In this document: one piece after another, positions 37,612-44,702 of the stretch
Layout: every line of letters starts with the position of its first letter
Numbering within the stretch: position 1 is the stretch's first letter
Source: an uncultured Winogradskyella sp.
GTDB taxonomy: Bacteria; Bacteroidota; Bacteroidia; Flavobacteriales; Flavobacteriaceae
Length of the DNA stretch: 64,000 bases
Assembly (NCBI RefSeq): GCF_947501905.1
Contig: NZ_CANMXL010000004.1
Span: forward strand, 208,777-272,776
Reading direction: 5' to 3'
Translations under genes and position numbers: made by a program
Notes under the pieces: generated by a model
Told to the model about the DNA's origin: nothing
Databases searched by the model: none
Seen by the model: the letters and a program-made list of their open reading frames with translations, nothing else

Positions 37612-37626
37612 ATTTGTCGACAAAAT
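37612..37626. promoter_or_regulatory. Operator-like palindrome, copy 2, upstream of the virion operon
   Basis: TTTGTCGACAAA (37613-37624) is a perfect 12-bp palindrome 64 bp before the first virion-block start codon (37690), a fitting place for a regulator such as the RHH-like protein encoded just upstream. AT-rich promoter DNA follows. Confidence 0.5.
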
Positions 37627-37689
37627 AACATTCCCTTTAATCTCACAATAATTTAGTCCTGTATTTAAAAACAACAAAATTACCATCTT

Positions 37690-37836
37690 ATGGCAATGAC
37701 TAGAAAAAAAAGAGGAATGTTAACCACCTTATTAGTATTGGGTGTTGTTACAATTTTAGCGGCTTTTAATGCTTCTAAGATTACAGCATTCGTAAGTGAA
37801 AAACTACCATTCATTGGTAAAATCTTTAATAAATAA
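37690..37836 (+). CDS. Tiny single-span membrane protein (virion membrane candidate)
   Basis: A 48-residue protein, MAMTRKKRGML followed by one hydrophobic helix (TTLLVLGVVTILAAF) and an amphipathic basic tail (SEKLPFIGKIFNK). Basic N-terminus, one span and basic C-terminus resemble the small major membrane proteins of PM2-type virions and also inovirus coat proteins. It sits directly before the capsid gene (7-bp gap), so it is probably made in high amounts. In this context a virion-membrane role is likelier than a filamentous coat. Confidence 0.6.
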   Translation: MAMTRKKRGMLTTLLVLGVVTILAAFNASKITAFVSEKLPFIGKIFNK

Positions 37837-37843
37837 TTAAGCT

Positions 37844-38638
37844 ATGAACGACGTTTTAAAAATTAATTCAAATAAAACTATCACTATCACTGGTGAAACA
37901 ATCGATGCTTTATTATTCCACTTTAAGGCATTGCAGTCTGACGGCTCAACTGTCTGCGCAATCGCTGATTTGAACAAAATTTCTGTTGAGGCTAAAGTTA
38001 TCCGAAGAGGAAGGACAGTGCCTCAATTCATTTTTAATGGTTTTCTAGACGATATTTTAGCTGTTCAAACAGCTAACTCGACTAGAGATGAAGTTTTCAG
38101 GGAGGCGCGTTCTGATGGCTATACAATAGCCATATCGTTAGGGGGTGTTCTTAGGCTCGGTGTCGGCGATAAGCTACAAGTAAAATGTAAGGTTCAGAAC
38201 ACTTCTTTTACAAGTTTGAGTACTACTCATTCTGAAGTTGAGTTTGAAACAGTTCCTTCAAACGGTATGCCATCTGTTTTGAACATTGTTGAAATGATCC
38301 CTTATGAAGTTGGAACAACAAACGTTGATGAAAACTTAGGTAATAATATTACTAAAATAGTTTTATGTCATGATTTTACAACTCATTATGACAATTCAAG
38401 TAAAGCGAAACCAGTTAGTGGTATCAACTTGACTGCAACAGGCTTCAATAAAGATGTTTCAGAAAATCAAGTTGTATTGGAAAATAACATGGCTATTCAA
38501 TATAGTCCAAGCTCAAACGTAAAGCACTTATGTATTTACGACGGAAAGCCTATATCAAATGCTAAGTTGCGAGCATCTTTAAATACAGGTGTGGATGCAG
38601 ACGCTAAGATAATGGTTCTTAAAAAAATGGCTGTTTAA
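37844..38638 (+). CDS. Putative double jelly-roll major capsid protein
   Basis: A 264-residue, beta-rich protein with no signal peptide, almost the size of the PM2 capsid protein P2 (269). From memory of P2, the overall layout is similar. A short polar N-terminus is followed by two sandwich halves joined near residue 140, with an ISVEAKVIRRGRTV...FNGFLDDIL segment resembling P2's 'vrveldGrl...lndLil'. The C-terminal strand pair SNAKLRASLNTGVDADAKIM parallels P2's ending. Double jelly-roll capsids build icosahedral, membrane-containing virions (PM2, FLiP). A strong terminator follows at once (38667-38698), as is common after highly expressed coat genes. A structure prediction would settle the fold. 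Confidence 0.6.
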   Translation: MNDVLKINSNKTITITGETIDALLFHFKALQSDGSTVCAIADLNKISVEAKVIRRGRTVPQFIFNGFLDDILAVQTANSTRDEVFREARSDGYTIAISLGGVLRLGVGDKLQVKCKVQNTSFTSLSTTHSEVEFETVPSNGMPSVLNIVEMIPYEVGTTNVDENLGNNITKIVLCHDFTTHYDNSSKAKPVSGINLTATGFNKDVSENQVVLENNMAIQYSPSSNVKHLCIYDGKPISNAKLRASLNTGVDADAKIMVLKKMAV

Positions 38639-38666
38639 GGCGGTTTTGTATTGATTAATTAACTCT

Positions 38667-38698
38667 AAAAAGCTGTGCCTTAAACGGCATGGCTTTTT
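38667..38698 (+). terminator. Terminator after the capsid gene
   Basis: Arms AAAAAGCTGTGCC (38667-38679) and GGCATGGCTTTTT (38686-38698) pair with two G.U pairs and end in a T-run. It probably gives partial readthrough so that coat messages exceed those for the minor virion genes. Confidence 0.8.
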
Positions 38699-38718
38699 TC
38701 TTTAAATCATAAAAAAAA

Positions 38719-38982
38719 ATGAAATTATTCGGAGTACCACTTAAGTTAATGGAGCAGATGGGATTGACTGATAGTCAAGAGTATCAAATCCTACATAATG
38801 ATGTAAAGAAATGGGAACTTGAAAAAGCAACAGAAGATAGTGAAGACCCTATTGGTAGGTTTTACTATAAGGTTCATGAGGGAGTTTTAGCTCGTCTTTT
38901 AATCCCCTTTTTGTATGTCCTTTTGATGAAAGAAGTTAAAAGAATTTTCTCGAATGAAGATTCTGAAGAAATGTTTGAATAA
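38719..38982 (+). CDS. Small virion-block protein with one hydrophobic segment
   Basis: An 87-residue acidic protein, with a hydrophobic stretch near residues 58-70 (LLIPFLYVLLMKEV) and a charged C-terminus (FSNEDSEEMFE). The family is not recognised. It lies between the capsid terminator and the glycine-rich protein (18-bp gap), among genes expected to encode virion parts. Confidence 0.6.
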   Translation: MKLFGVPLKLMEQMGLTDSQEYQILHNDVKKWELEKATEDSEDPIGRFYYKVHEGVLARLLIPFLYVLLMKEVKRIFSNEDSEEMFE

Positions 38983-39000
38983 ACAATAAAAACACATAAT

Positions 39001-39798
39001 ATGAGATTATCAAATAGTTTATTAGGTGGCGGTGCAGTTGGAGGTGGTGCTTTAGGCGGTGCTTTAGGAGGTGCAGTCGGTGGTACTGCCTCTGGAGGAG
39101 GTCTAGGCGGACTTTTAGGAGGTTTCGGAGGCATTGGTAATATTACCAACATTTTAGGCGGAATCTTGGATTTTGACTTAGGGCAAAATTTAAGTAACGT
39201 TTTTCAATACGGCTTATCTTCTTGGGGTGCTGGCACTAATCCAGAACAGGAAATGCAAACGCTTAGTAACTATATGAACCCAATCATAGAGGATTCAGTT
39301 TCTAAAATGAATGACTCTAATATAGGTGAAACACTTTCCTACATAGATGCATTTCATGCCTTTGTTTACTTAGCTTATAAGTATTTAAGAAAGCATCATG
39401 CAAATGCAGGCTCAACCAAGGCGGCACATGAAAAAGCAATGGACGTAGTTACAAAAATGCGAAAAGACGTTGTTGATGGTTTAGTTAATAGTCTTCAGTC
39501 CGCAGGTTACACCGTTACAAATAGTTCTGAAGTGAGAAATCATAAAGAACTTGATGAGGTTTTCCAATGGCATAACGGTGGAGATTTTGGTACAAAAAGT
39601 CTTGAATCCACTTCTATTAGAATATTTAAAGTTGTACCACCTTTAACTGGTGTGGCATCAGGCATTAATACAGGTGCTTCTGTGGGTTCTTCTGGGGGTG
39701 CAACACCACCAAATGAACCAAACAATGGAAGTCGTTCTAATACTTTAGTATATGGTGGAATTGCTTATGCAGCTGCAAAATTATTTGGATTAATTTAA
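39001..39798 (+). CDS. Glycine-rich minor virion protein candidate
   Basis: A 265-residue protein. Residues about 8-60 are a Gly/Ala/Leu run built on GGxxGG steps (LLGGGAVGGGALGGALGG), which could lie in or cross a membrane through GxxxG helix packing. A folded alpha-helical region follows at about 85-180 (YIDAFHAFVYLAYKYLRKHH, VVTKMRKDVVDGLVNSLQSAG), then a Gly/Ser/Pro linker and a short hydrophobic tail (LVYGGIAYAAAKLFGLI). No known family. Position suggests a membrane-associated vertex or DNA-delivery protein of the virion. Confidence 0.6.
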   Translation: MRLSNSLLGGGAVGGGALGGALGGAVGGTASGGGLGGLLGGFGGIGNITNILGGILDFDLGQNLSNVFQYGLSSWGAGTNPEQEMQTLSNYMNPIIEDSVSKMNDSNIGETLSYIDAFHAFVYLAYKYLRKHHANAGSTKAAHEKAMDVVTKMRKDVVDGLVNSLQSAGYTVTNSSEVRNHKELDEVFQWHNGGDFGTKSLESTSIRIFKVVPPLTGVASGINTGASVGSSGGATPPNEPNNGSRSNTLVYGGIAYAAAKLFGLI

Positions 39799-39809
39799 TT
39801 GAATCAACT

Positions 39810-39977
39810 ATGATAAACTTAAAACAAATATGTGATGATGTTATTTACACTATTTCTAGTGTAGGTAAACCAAAAAGGAAAAAACGTCGTCGTAGAACAA
39901 CGTCTAAGAGACGTAAAAATTACTCTTATCCAAAAAGGAAAAGAGTTACTAAAAGAAGAAAAAGACGTCGTAGATGA
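39810..39977 (+). CDS. Arginine-rich DNA-condensing peptide
   Basis: A 55-residue protein with a normal N-terminal half (MINLKQICDDVIYTISSVG) and a C-terminal half that is nearly all Arg/Lys with Tyr (KPKRKKRRRR, KRRKNYSYPKRKR, TKRRKRR). This resembles protamine-like core proteins such as microvirus J, which neutralise packaged DNA. It is overlapped by the start of the next gene (ATGA, 39974). With no packaging ATPase visible, condensation of a single-stranded genome onto such peptides during assembly is an attractive hypothesis. Confidence 0.65.
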   Translation: MINLKQICDDVIYTISSVGKPKRKKRRRRTTSKRRKNYSYPKRKRVTKRRKRRRR

Positions 39978-40240
39978 AAATTAATCTAAAAACAATAGCA
40001 ATTGCTGTCATACTTTTTTTTTGTTATAAAAAAGGTTTGTTACAAAAGTTATTACCGAATAAAGACGGTGAGGCGAGTTCTGAGAGTGATTTAGATTTAG
40101 ACTCTCAATTAGCTAATGATTTATCAGATATAAAAATCGCTGATGGACTAGATGATATTAATGTTCCTAATCCTATTCTGAAAACTGAAAAAGATGCTGA
40201 GGAATACGAAAGATTAAATGATGAAGATTTAAATAGATGA
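39974..40240 (+). CDS. Small N-terminally anchored acidic protein of the virion block
   Basis: An 88-residue protein with one membrane helix at residues 5-20 (LKTIAIAVILFFCYKKG) and an acidic, disordered-looking remainder (ESDLDLDSQLANDLSDIK). Its start overlaps the stop of the Arg-rich peptide and its stop overlaps the next start (ATGA). It is probably a virion membrane protein with its acidic side facing the basic DNA-condensing proteins. Confidence 0.6.
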   Translation: MKINLKTIAIAVILFFCYKKGLLQKLLPNKDGEASSESDLDLDSQLANDLSDIKIADGLDDINVPNPILKTEKDAEEYERLNDEDLNR

Positions 40241-40695
40241 ATTCAATTGTAACTACACTCCAGAAAAACTTTACCCCAATATTAATTATTGTGGGTCTAG
40301 TTATTTTCAGTTCAAATCTTAAAAGTCTTTTTCAAACTTTTAATTCAGACGATGAGGAGTTAGATAATGATGATTTATTTCCTCAATCTAGTGCAACTAT
40401 AACAGATGTTGAGGCAAAAACAATTGCTGAAACTCTTTATACCGCTCTTGTTACGTACTTAGGTGGTACTAATGAAGATTTGGTTTATGCTCAATTAGCT
40501 AAGCTTAATAATCAAGACGACTTTAATAAAGTTTATAACAAATTTGGTTTAAGACAGTATTCGAAATTTTGGGGTAACGAGGGCGACCCTTTAACAAGTT
40601 CTAAACATGATTTAATAAAAATTATGTCTAACGAATTTAATCAAGAAGAACAAGACTACATAAGACAAACATTCCCTCAGATTAAGGTTTTTTAG
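40237..40695 (+). CDS. N-terminally anchored protein of the virion block
   Basis: A 152-residue protein with a single membrane helix at about residues 14-30 (FTPILIIVGLVIFSS), an acidic linker (FNSDDEELDNDD) and a helical C-terminal domain (VEAKTIAETLYTALVTYLGG, KHDLIKIMSNEFNQEEQDYI). It is translationally coupled to the preceding gene. Its last 14 bp overlap the 3' end of the convergent nuclease-like gene. The family is unknown; a virion membrane or assembly role is likely from context. Confidence 0.6.
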   Translation: MNSIVTTLQKNFTPILIIVGLVIFSSNLKSLFQTFNSDDEELDNDDLFPQSSATITDVEAKTIAETLYTALVTYLGGTNEDLVYAQLAKLNNQDDFNKVYNKFGLRQYSKFWGNEGDPLTSSKHDLIKIMSNEFNQEEQDYIRQTFPQIKVF

Positions 40696-41140
40696 TAGTA
40701 AGTTCTAATAGTTCATTGAAATCAGAAATATAGTCGATAGGTATTTTAAATTTATCAAATTGACTTAAAAATAATTTTGGATACATTTCATCGTAGGGAA
40801 TTATACTTAATTCTTCAACGCATTGAACATAAACTCCAGTTCCTATAATATAAAAAACAGGTTCTTTTAGCTTTTTATATCTTTTGAATTGGCTTTCTTT
40901 AAATTCTAAAAAATCATCGTACATATTGTACTCGTTTTTGAATTTACATTCTATCCAAAATATTCTATTAGTCTTTTTGCACTTGAATTTATAGTCTGGA
41001 TTATTATTTGACAAAACATAGTATTTGTCATTATAAGGATGCGATTTTTCTAAAATGTCATAATCTTTTGGATTGAATACATTTTCTAAGATAAATTCTT
41101 CAAATAATTCCCCATCGATAATATTTCTAATTTTTTTCAT
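40682..41140 (-). CDS. PD-(D/E)XK nuclease-like protein inserted antisense in the virion block
   Basis: A 152-residue protein. The middle holds a plausible PD-(D/E)XK core: an upstream acidic residue (NNNPDYKFKCKK) followed by a hydrophobic strand ending ECK (TNRIFWIECKF), then a helix with Gln (FKESQFKRYKKL) and a strand (PVFYIIGTGVYV). Such small folds cover resolvases, restriction enzymes and related nucleases. It is the only minus-strand gene within the virion/lysis block, so it looks like a separately regulated insert ('moron'). Anti-host or anti-rival function is possible; catalytic activity is unproven. Confidence 0.5.
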   Translation of the reverse strand: MKKIRNIIDGELFEEFILENVFNPKDYDILEKSHPYNDKYYVLSNNNPDYKFKCKKTNRIFWIECKFKNEYNMYDDFLEFKESQFKRYKKLKEPVFYIIGTGVYVQCVEELSIIPYDEMYPKLFLSQFDKFKIPIDYISDFNELLELTTKKP

Positions 41141-41149
41141 AACAATAAA

Positions 41150-41380
41150 ATGAATAACGAAAATAATAAAAGAAAAAAAACATCACCATTAATAATGATT
41201 TTAATCGTTCTTTTTGGATTACCTGTGTTTTTAATTCTTCTATTTTGTTTAGTCCTAATTTCTCCAATATTACTTATTGGTTATGTCTTCAAAATTTATT
41301 TTGATTACAGAGAAACTAGGCTAAAAATGAAGTTAAAATTAGAGTATAAATTAAAGACTAAAAATGTATTCAGTCTATAA
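41150..41380 (+). CDS. Small two-span membrane protein
   Basis: A 76-residue protein with a basic start (NNENNKRKKTS), a long hydrophobic stretch at about residues 13-50 that can form two helices (PLIMILIVLFGLPVFLILL, LVLISPILLIGYVF), and a basic amphipathic end. Its 3' end overlaps the next gene by 17 bp. It is probably a virion membrane protein or assembly factor. Confidence 0.6.
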   Translation: MNNENNKRKKTSPLIMILIVLFGLPVFLILLFCLVLISPILLIGYVFKIYFDYRETRLKMKLKLEYKLKTKNVFSL

Positions 41381-41747
41381 CAAAGAAAATAATATATCAA
41401 TAGGTTGGTTTAAGTATAAAAAGGATGCTTTAAAAAAGCTTTCTTCTGCACGCAGAAAATATCCAAGAGATACTTTTTATATTAAATCTGACATAAATCC
41501 ATATTCTATGAGAATTAATTCAGGTTCAAAAAACAGAGTTTCTACAAAAGCCAAGAGAAAGGCTTTATATCGTTGGGCATGGAGACAAAAAGGAAAAGGT
41601 TCTTTGTCTCGTATTGGGAAAAAAATGAAAAGCCTAAAAAGGTCAGGCGGTAGAGGTAGTTCAATAGCGATAAAACAACTAAGTATTATTTCGGCCCAAA
41701 AGAAATCTTTTTTAAAGGGTAGAGCCACTTGTAAAAAACGTTACTAA
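41364..41747 (+). CDS. Second basic protein, probable DNA-binding virion component
   Basis: A 127-residue protein with a compact N-terminal part (SVYNKENNISIGWFKYKKDA) and a strongly basic remainder (STKAKRKALYRWAWRQKGKG, RIGKKMKSLKRSGGRG), about 30% Lys+Arg. It overlaps its neighbours on both sides (17 bp upstream; the last base of its stop is the first base of the muramidase start). Like the Arg-rich peptide at 39810 it probably binds the packaged genome, though it is longer and has a structured front. Confidence 0.6.
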   Translation: MYSVYNKENNISIGWFKYKKDALKKLSSARRKYPRDTFYIKSDINPYSMRINSGSKNRVSTKAKRKALYRWAWRQKGKGSLSRIGKKMKSLKRSGGRGSSIAIKQLSIISAQKKSFLKGRATCKKRY

Positions 41748-42361
41748 TGTCAAATTTCCTTTCATTTTTACCATTATTAACAGCTGTTGAGGGTGGTTAT
41801 CAGAAAGACCCAGACGATTCGGGTAACTATAATTCATTAGGTCAATTAGTTGGCACAAATTATGGTATTTCTGCTCCTGTTTATGAGGATTATCTTAATA
41901 GATACCCAACAGAATCAGATATGCGTAATATGAAGAAATCAACAGCCGACAGTATCTATAAAAGTCTTTATTGGGATAAGGTAAAAGCTTCTCAAATTTT
42001 AAGCCAGCCTGTGGCAAATTTACTTGTTGATTTTGCTGTTAATTCTGGTGTTCCAACTGCTGTTAAAAAATTACAAGATTTATTGAATTATAAATTTTCT
42101 AAAAATTTAGCTGTTGATGGAATTATAGGGCCTTTAAGTTTAAATGCCATTAATTCCGTAGACTCTAAAACTCTTTTCAATGAGTTTAAAGAGGTTAGAA
42201 AACAGTTTTATAAAAATATTGCTGTGGGTTCTCAAGCTAAGTTTTTAAGTGGTTGGTTAAAACGCTTGGAGAAATTTGTATTTGAAAAAAAAACTCTAAT
42301 TAGCACTGGTATGCTATTTATTATACTGCTTATAGCAATTATTAAAAAGAATGCGAGATAA
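41747..42361 (+). CDS. GH108-type muramidase (endolysin) with a C-terminal membrane anchor
   Basis: A 204-residue protein. The N-terminal GH108 signature has the catalytic Glu in LLTAVEGGYQKDPDDSG, with the substrate segment LVGTNYGIS. The second half matches the PG_binding_3 peptidoglycan-binding domain (KNLAVDGIIGPLSLNAINS, SQAKFLSGWLKRLEKF). GH108 enzymes cleave the MurNAc-GlcNAc bond. A hydrophobic helix at about residues 183-199 (STGMLFIILLIAIIKK) follows, unusual for a soluble endolysin. In membrane-containing phages, a virion-bound lysin used for entry is common, so it may serve entry as well as lysis. Confidence 0.88.
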   Translation: MSNFLSFLPLLTAVEGGYQKDPDDSGNYNSLGQLVGTNYGISAPVYEDYLNRYPTESDMRNMKKSTADSIYKSLYWDKVKASQILSQPVANLLVDFAVNSGVPTAVKKLQDLLNYKFSKNLAVDGIIGPLSLNAINSVDSKTLFNEFKEVRKQFYKNIAVGSQAKFLSGWLKRLEKFVFEKKTLISTGMLFIILLIAIIKKNAR

Positions 42362-42563
42362 ATTTATAAATATCACATTAACAGCGATTTTAGGCATAAG
42401 TGCTTGGACTTTAAGCGAAGTCATGAGTTTAGGGAAAGGACAGGTTAATAACGATTCAGAAATAAAGCATAATGCCAAGCAGATAGGTAAAAACGAAAAG
42501 AATATAGACGATTTAAAGGAAAATTATTATTCTTTAAAAAATCAAATTTCTGAAAATAATTGA
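42351..42563 (+). CDS. Small membrane protein of the lysis block
   Basis: A 70-residue protein with one N-terminal helix (FINITLTAILGISAWTLSEV) and a hydrophilic coiled-coil tail (SEIKHNAKQIGKNEKNIDDL). It overlaps the muramidase end by 11 bp. The architecture resembles small spanin- or holin-accessory proteins; no diagnostic motif is present. Confidence 0.55.
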   Translation: MRDKFINITLTAILGISAWTLSEVMSLGKGQVNNDSEIKHNAKQIGKNEKNIDDLKENYYSLKNQISENN

Positions 42564-42566
42564 TTT

Positions 42567-42656
42567 ATGGACTTACAAAAATTAACATGGTATTTAAGCA
42601 TAGCGGTTAGTATTTTAACTCTATATATCTGGTTTAACAAACCAAAAAACAATTAA
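42567..42656 (+). CDS. Very small membrane peptide
   Basis: A 29-residue frame (MDLQKLTWYLSIAVSILTLYIWFNKPKNN) starting 3 bp after the previous stop and ending 2 bp before the holin gene. It is one transmembrane helix with a basic tail. Spacing makes translation likely; function is unknown, perhaps a lysis or virion-membrane peptide. Confidence 0.45.
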   Translation: MDLQKLTWYLSIAVSILTLYIWFNKPKNN

Positions 42657-42658
42657 TT

Positions 42659-43144
42659 ATGTTTGAAAAAGGTGACCCTAAAAAGAAGTCATACAAAGAA
42701 TTAAATGGCACTACTAGAGTAGGCGATTTTTTGCGTTCTATAGGTAAATCTAAACTTCTAGGAAAGTTAGTTGATGCGGGTATGGAATTAGCTACAGGAA
42801 GCCCAAAGGAAGCATTAAAAACTATCTTAACTACTGATAAAGATTTAACTAAAGAAGAAATGCAACACGCATTAAATCTTCTTAAATTAGATTTAGATGA
42901 GCAAAAAGAAATTTCATCTCGTTGGGCTTCGGATATGGAATCTGATTCATGGCTTTCAAAAAATATACGTCCATTATCTTTGGCGTATTTGACTTTTTCT
43001 ACAACATTAATAATAATCTTAGATTCTTCTCAAGCATTATTCGTTAAAGATAACTGGATTGACTTGCTTCAATCCTTATTATTAACAGTTTACTTTGCTT
43101 ATTTCGGTGGTAGAACATACGAAAAAACTAAAAAACGTCAATAA
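42659..43144 (+). CDS. Holin of the 3TM gene-transfer-agent type
   Basis: A 161-residue protein. The soluble amphipathic front is followed by the family's recognisable stretch SSRWASDMESDSWLSKNIRP, then hydrophobic helices (LSLAYLTFSTTLIIILD, LLQSLLLTVYFAYFGG) and the closing RTYEKTKK. This matches the Holin_3TM (GTA holin) group, which permeabilises the inner membrane to release the lysin. It directly follows the muramidase cluster and its stop overlaps the next start by 1 bp. Confidence 0.8.
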   Translation: MFEKGDPKKKSYKELNGTTRVGDFLRSIGKSKLLGKLVDAGMELATGSPKEALKTILTTDKDLTKEEMQHALNLLKLDLDEQKEISSRWASDMESDSWLSKNIRPLSLAYLTFSTTLIIILDSSQALFVKDNWIDLLQSLLLTVYFAYFGGRTYEKTKKRQ

Positions 43145-43506
43145 TGCAAGTATATAATTCAAATACCGCACCATTAGAGGAAGAAATCTACGGAAGCGTA
43201 AAAGACAATATAGGAGTAGGGGGTAACATTAATGTTGATTTAAAAGCTTATACAACACAGGGTTACTTTTTAAACGCTAACGCTGTTTTCACTTTTACTA
43301 ATGAACCACCTTTATTAAAAACAATAACTCGAACTTACTTAGTTCAAAGTGAAACTTCTGAAACTTTAGCATTTTCAAATGCAGATAAAATTATAGGTGC
43401 ATATTCATCAGATAACACCAAAATGAATCGTATTACTGTTGAGAGTACTGATTACGGATTTGTAAAAGGAGTTTTCAATATCGTAACTATTGAGGTAATA
43501 GATTAA
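43144..43506 (+). CDS. Beta-rich protein upstream of the propeller-like protein, unknown
   Basis: A 120-residue protein that appears entirely beta (NIGVGGNINVDLKAYTTQGY, RTYLVQSETSETLAFSNA, FVKGVFNIVTIEVID). It is coupled to the holin gene before and to the propeller-like gene after (1-bp overlaps). No family recognised. A jelly-roll-like penton or spike-base protein is a reasonable guess from size and neighbour. Confidence 0.5.
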   Translation: MQVYNSNTAPLEEEIYGSVKDNIGVGGNINVDLKAYTTQGYFLNANAVFTFTNEPPLLKTITRTYLVQSETSETLAFSNADKIIGAYSSDNTKMNRITVESTDYGFVKGVFNIVTIEVID

Positions 43507-44306
43507 TGAAAAAAAGACTTTTAAATAAAACTGCAAATAACTTCTCTTTAGCTGAATTAAATACTTTTGATTTAGAAGCTAATACCGGTGCGATTCAAAA
43601 TTATCGAGGTCTTATGGTTTCACCATCTGGAAATATTTTAATAGCACAAAGTTATGCAGGTTTAGAGCAATTTAACAGATTCGTTTTTGATACTCCAAAT
43701 GATTTAAATTCCAATTTTACTTTTGTTGATGATGGAAAATGGAATAATACTCCTTATACTGTTGGTGCTACAAAGGACGGTGTTTATGGTATTAATTTCG
43801 ATTTAGGTAGAACAATTCATTTAAAAACATTAGGCGCTAACTATGATTTTAAAAATGCTACAAATCATGTTACTTATACACCTGCCGTAAAGTTTTCTGA
43901 TGCTGCTTTATATCATAGATGTTTTGAATGGTCTACAGACAATAGAACCATGTATATATTACCTATACAGCCCTTAAATCAACTGCATGTTTATACTATG
44001 CCAAATGCTGTTGATATTCAAAACATGGTTTTATCTACTACCTATAATTTTCCTGCTGAAATTGGTGCTACTGTTGTTGCTTTTTCTTTTGTAAAAAATG
44101 GTGACGCAATTTTGCTAGCTACCGGAACAGGTAAATTGTTTTTATTTAATCTATCAACTAAATATGTTCTTTCATCCTATAATAATTCTAACTATAAAGA
44201 ATTACCAATTATAGATGATTTATATACATTTTCAATAACAGCTGACGAATCCTATTTGTATGCTTTGAAAAATCAAACAATACACCAGTATCAATTAAAA
44301 ATATAA
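43506..44306 (+). CDS. Propeller-like receptor-binding (spike) candidate
   Basis: A 266-residue protein with WD40/YVTN-like blades: RGLMVSPSGNILIAQSYAG, FEWSTDNRTMYILPIQPLN, FSFVKNGDAILLATGTGK and FSITADESYLYALKNQT each contain the 's.dg..lyv' strand. There is no signal peptide. At the end of the virion operon, after holin and a small beta protein, it is best explained as the host-recognition spike, the kind of gene expected to vary between related viruses. Confidence 0.55.
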   Translation: MKKRLLNKTANNFSLAELNTFDLEANTGAIQNYRGLMVSPSGNILIAQSYAGLEQFNRFVFDTPNDLNSNFTFVDDGKWNNTPYTVGATKDGVYGINFDLGRTIHLKTLGANYDFKNATNHVTYTPAVKFSDAALYHRCFEWSTDNRTMYILPIQPLNQLHVYTMPNAVDIQNMVLSTTYNFPAEIGATVVAFSFVKNGDAILLATGTGKLFLFNLSTKYVLSSYNNSNYKELPIIDDLYTFSITADESYLYALKNQTIHQYQLKI

Positions 44307-44310
44307 TATT

Positions 44311-44643
44311 ATGCAATTCACATTAGATAGTGTAAAACATGCAAAAGCTGTTTTAAAAGAAAAATATAAAGGTGAAAAAATTAACGTTACACCTTTATTA
44401 GAAATTGACCTTTCAAATTTAACTGAATCAGAAGAAAAGGTTTATTACTTTGGTATTACAACCATTGGAACAAACGCCAACAATATTATTTTTTATGATT
44501 CAAGTACTGAAAAAATAATTGAGGTTACACAACATAACCAAATTATACTTTTATTTAACAATATCAAGTCTTTTGATTCTGATGATAATGAGGTAACAGC
44601 CATTAAAGGGCAGTTTAGAGGATTTGAATTACGAATTGAGTAA
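44311..44643 (+). CDS. Small beta-rich protein, last gene of the virion operon
   Basis: A 110-residue protein with mixed strands (EEKVYYFGITTIGTNANNII, EVTQHNQIILLFNN, TAIKGQFRGFELRIE). It is 5 bp from the propeller-like gene and immediately before the strong terminator at 44666. The family is unknown; perhaps a spike partner or virion accessory. Confidence 0.5.
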   Translation: MQFTLDSVKHAKAVLKEKYKGEKINVTPLLEIDLSNLTESEEKVYYFGITTIGTNANNIIFYDSSTEKIIEVTQHNQIILLFNNIKSFDSDDNEVTAIKGQFRGFELRIE

Positions 44644-44665
44644 CTCCGAACTTTCAATTTGTTTT

Positions 44666-44700
44666 AAAACGCTTAAGTCTTATTTTGTCTTAAGCGTTTT
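44666..44700. terminator. Bidirectional terminator between virion and accessory operons
   Basis: A 12-bp perfect stem (AAAACGCTTAAG / CTTAAGCGTTTT, 11-base loop) with A- and T-tracts on both sides. It ends the plus-strand virion operon and the convergent minus-strand methylase operon. Confidence 0.9.
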
Positions 44701-44702
44701 TT

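Noticed and set aside
37690..37836. Inovirus-type major coat protein, making the element a filamentous phage
   Set aside because: Size and charge fit, but there is no Zot/gpI-like ATPase or adsorption protein, and the muramidase, holin and jelly-roll-like capsid argue for an icosahedral lytic-release virus.
38874..39152. Minus-strand proline-rich reading frame
   Set aside because: It is the complement of the Gly-rich stretch of the virion protein at 39001-39798 and has no independent signal.
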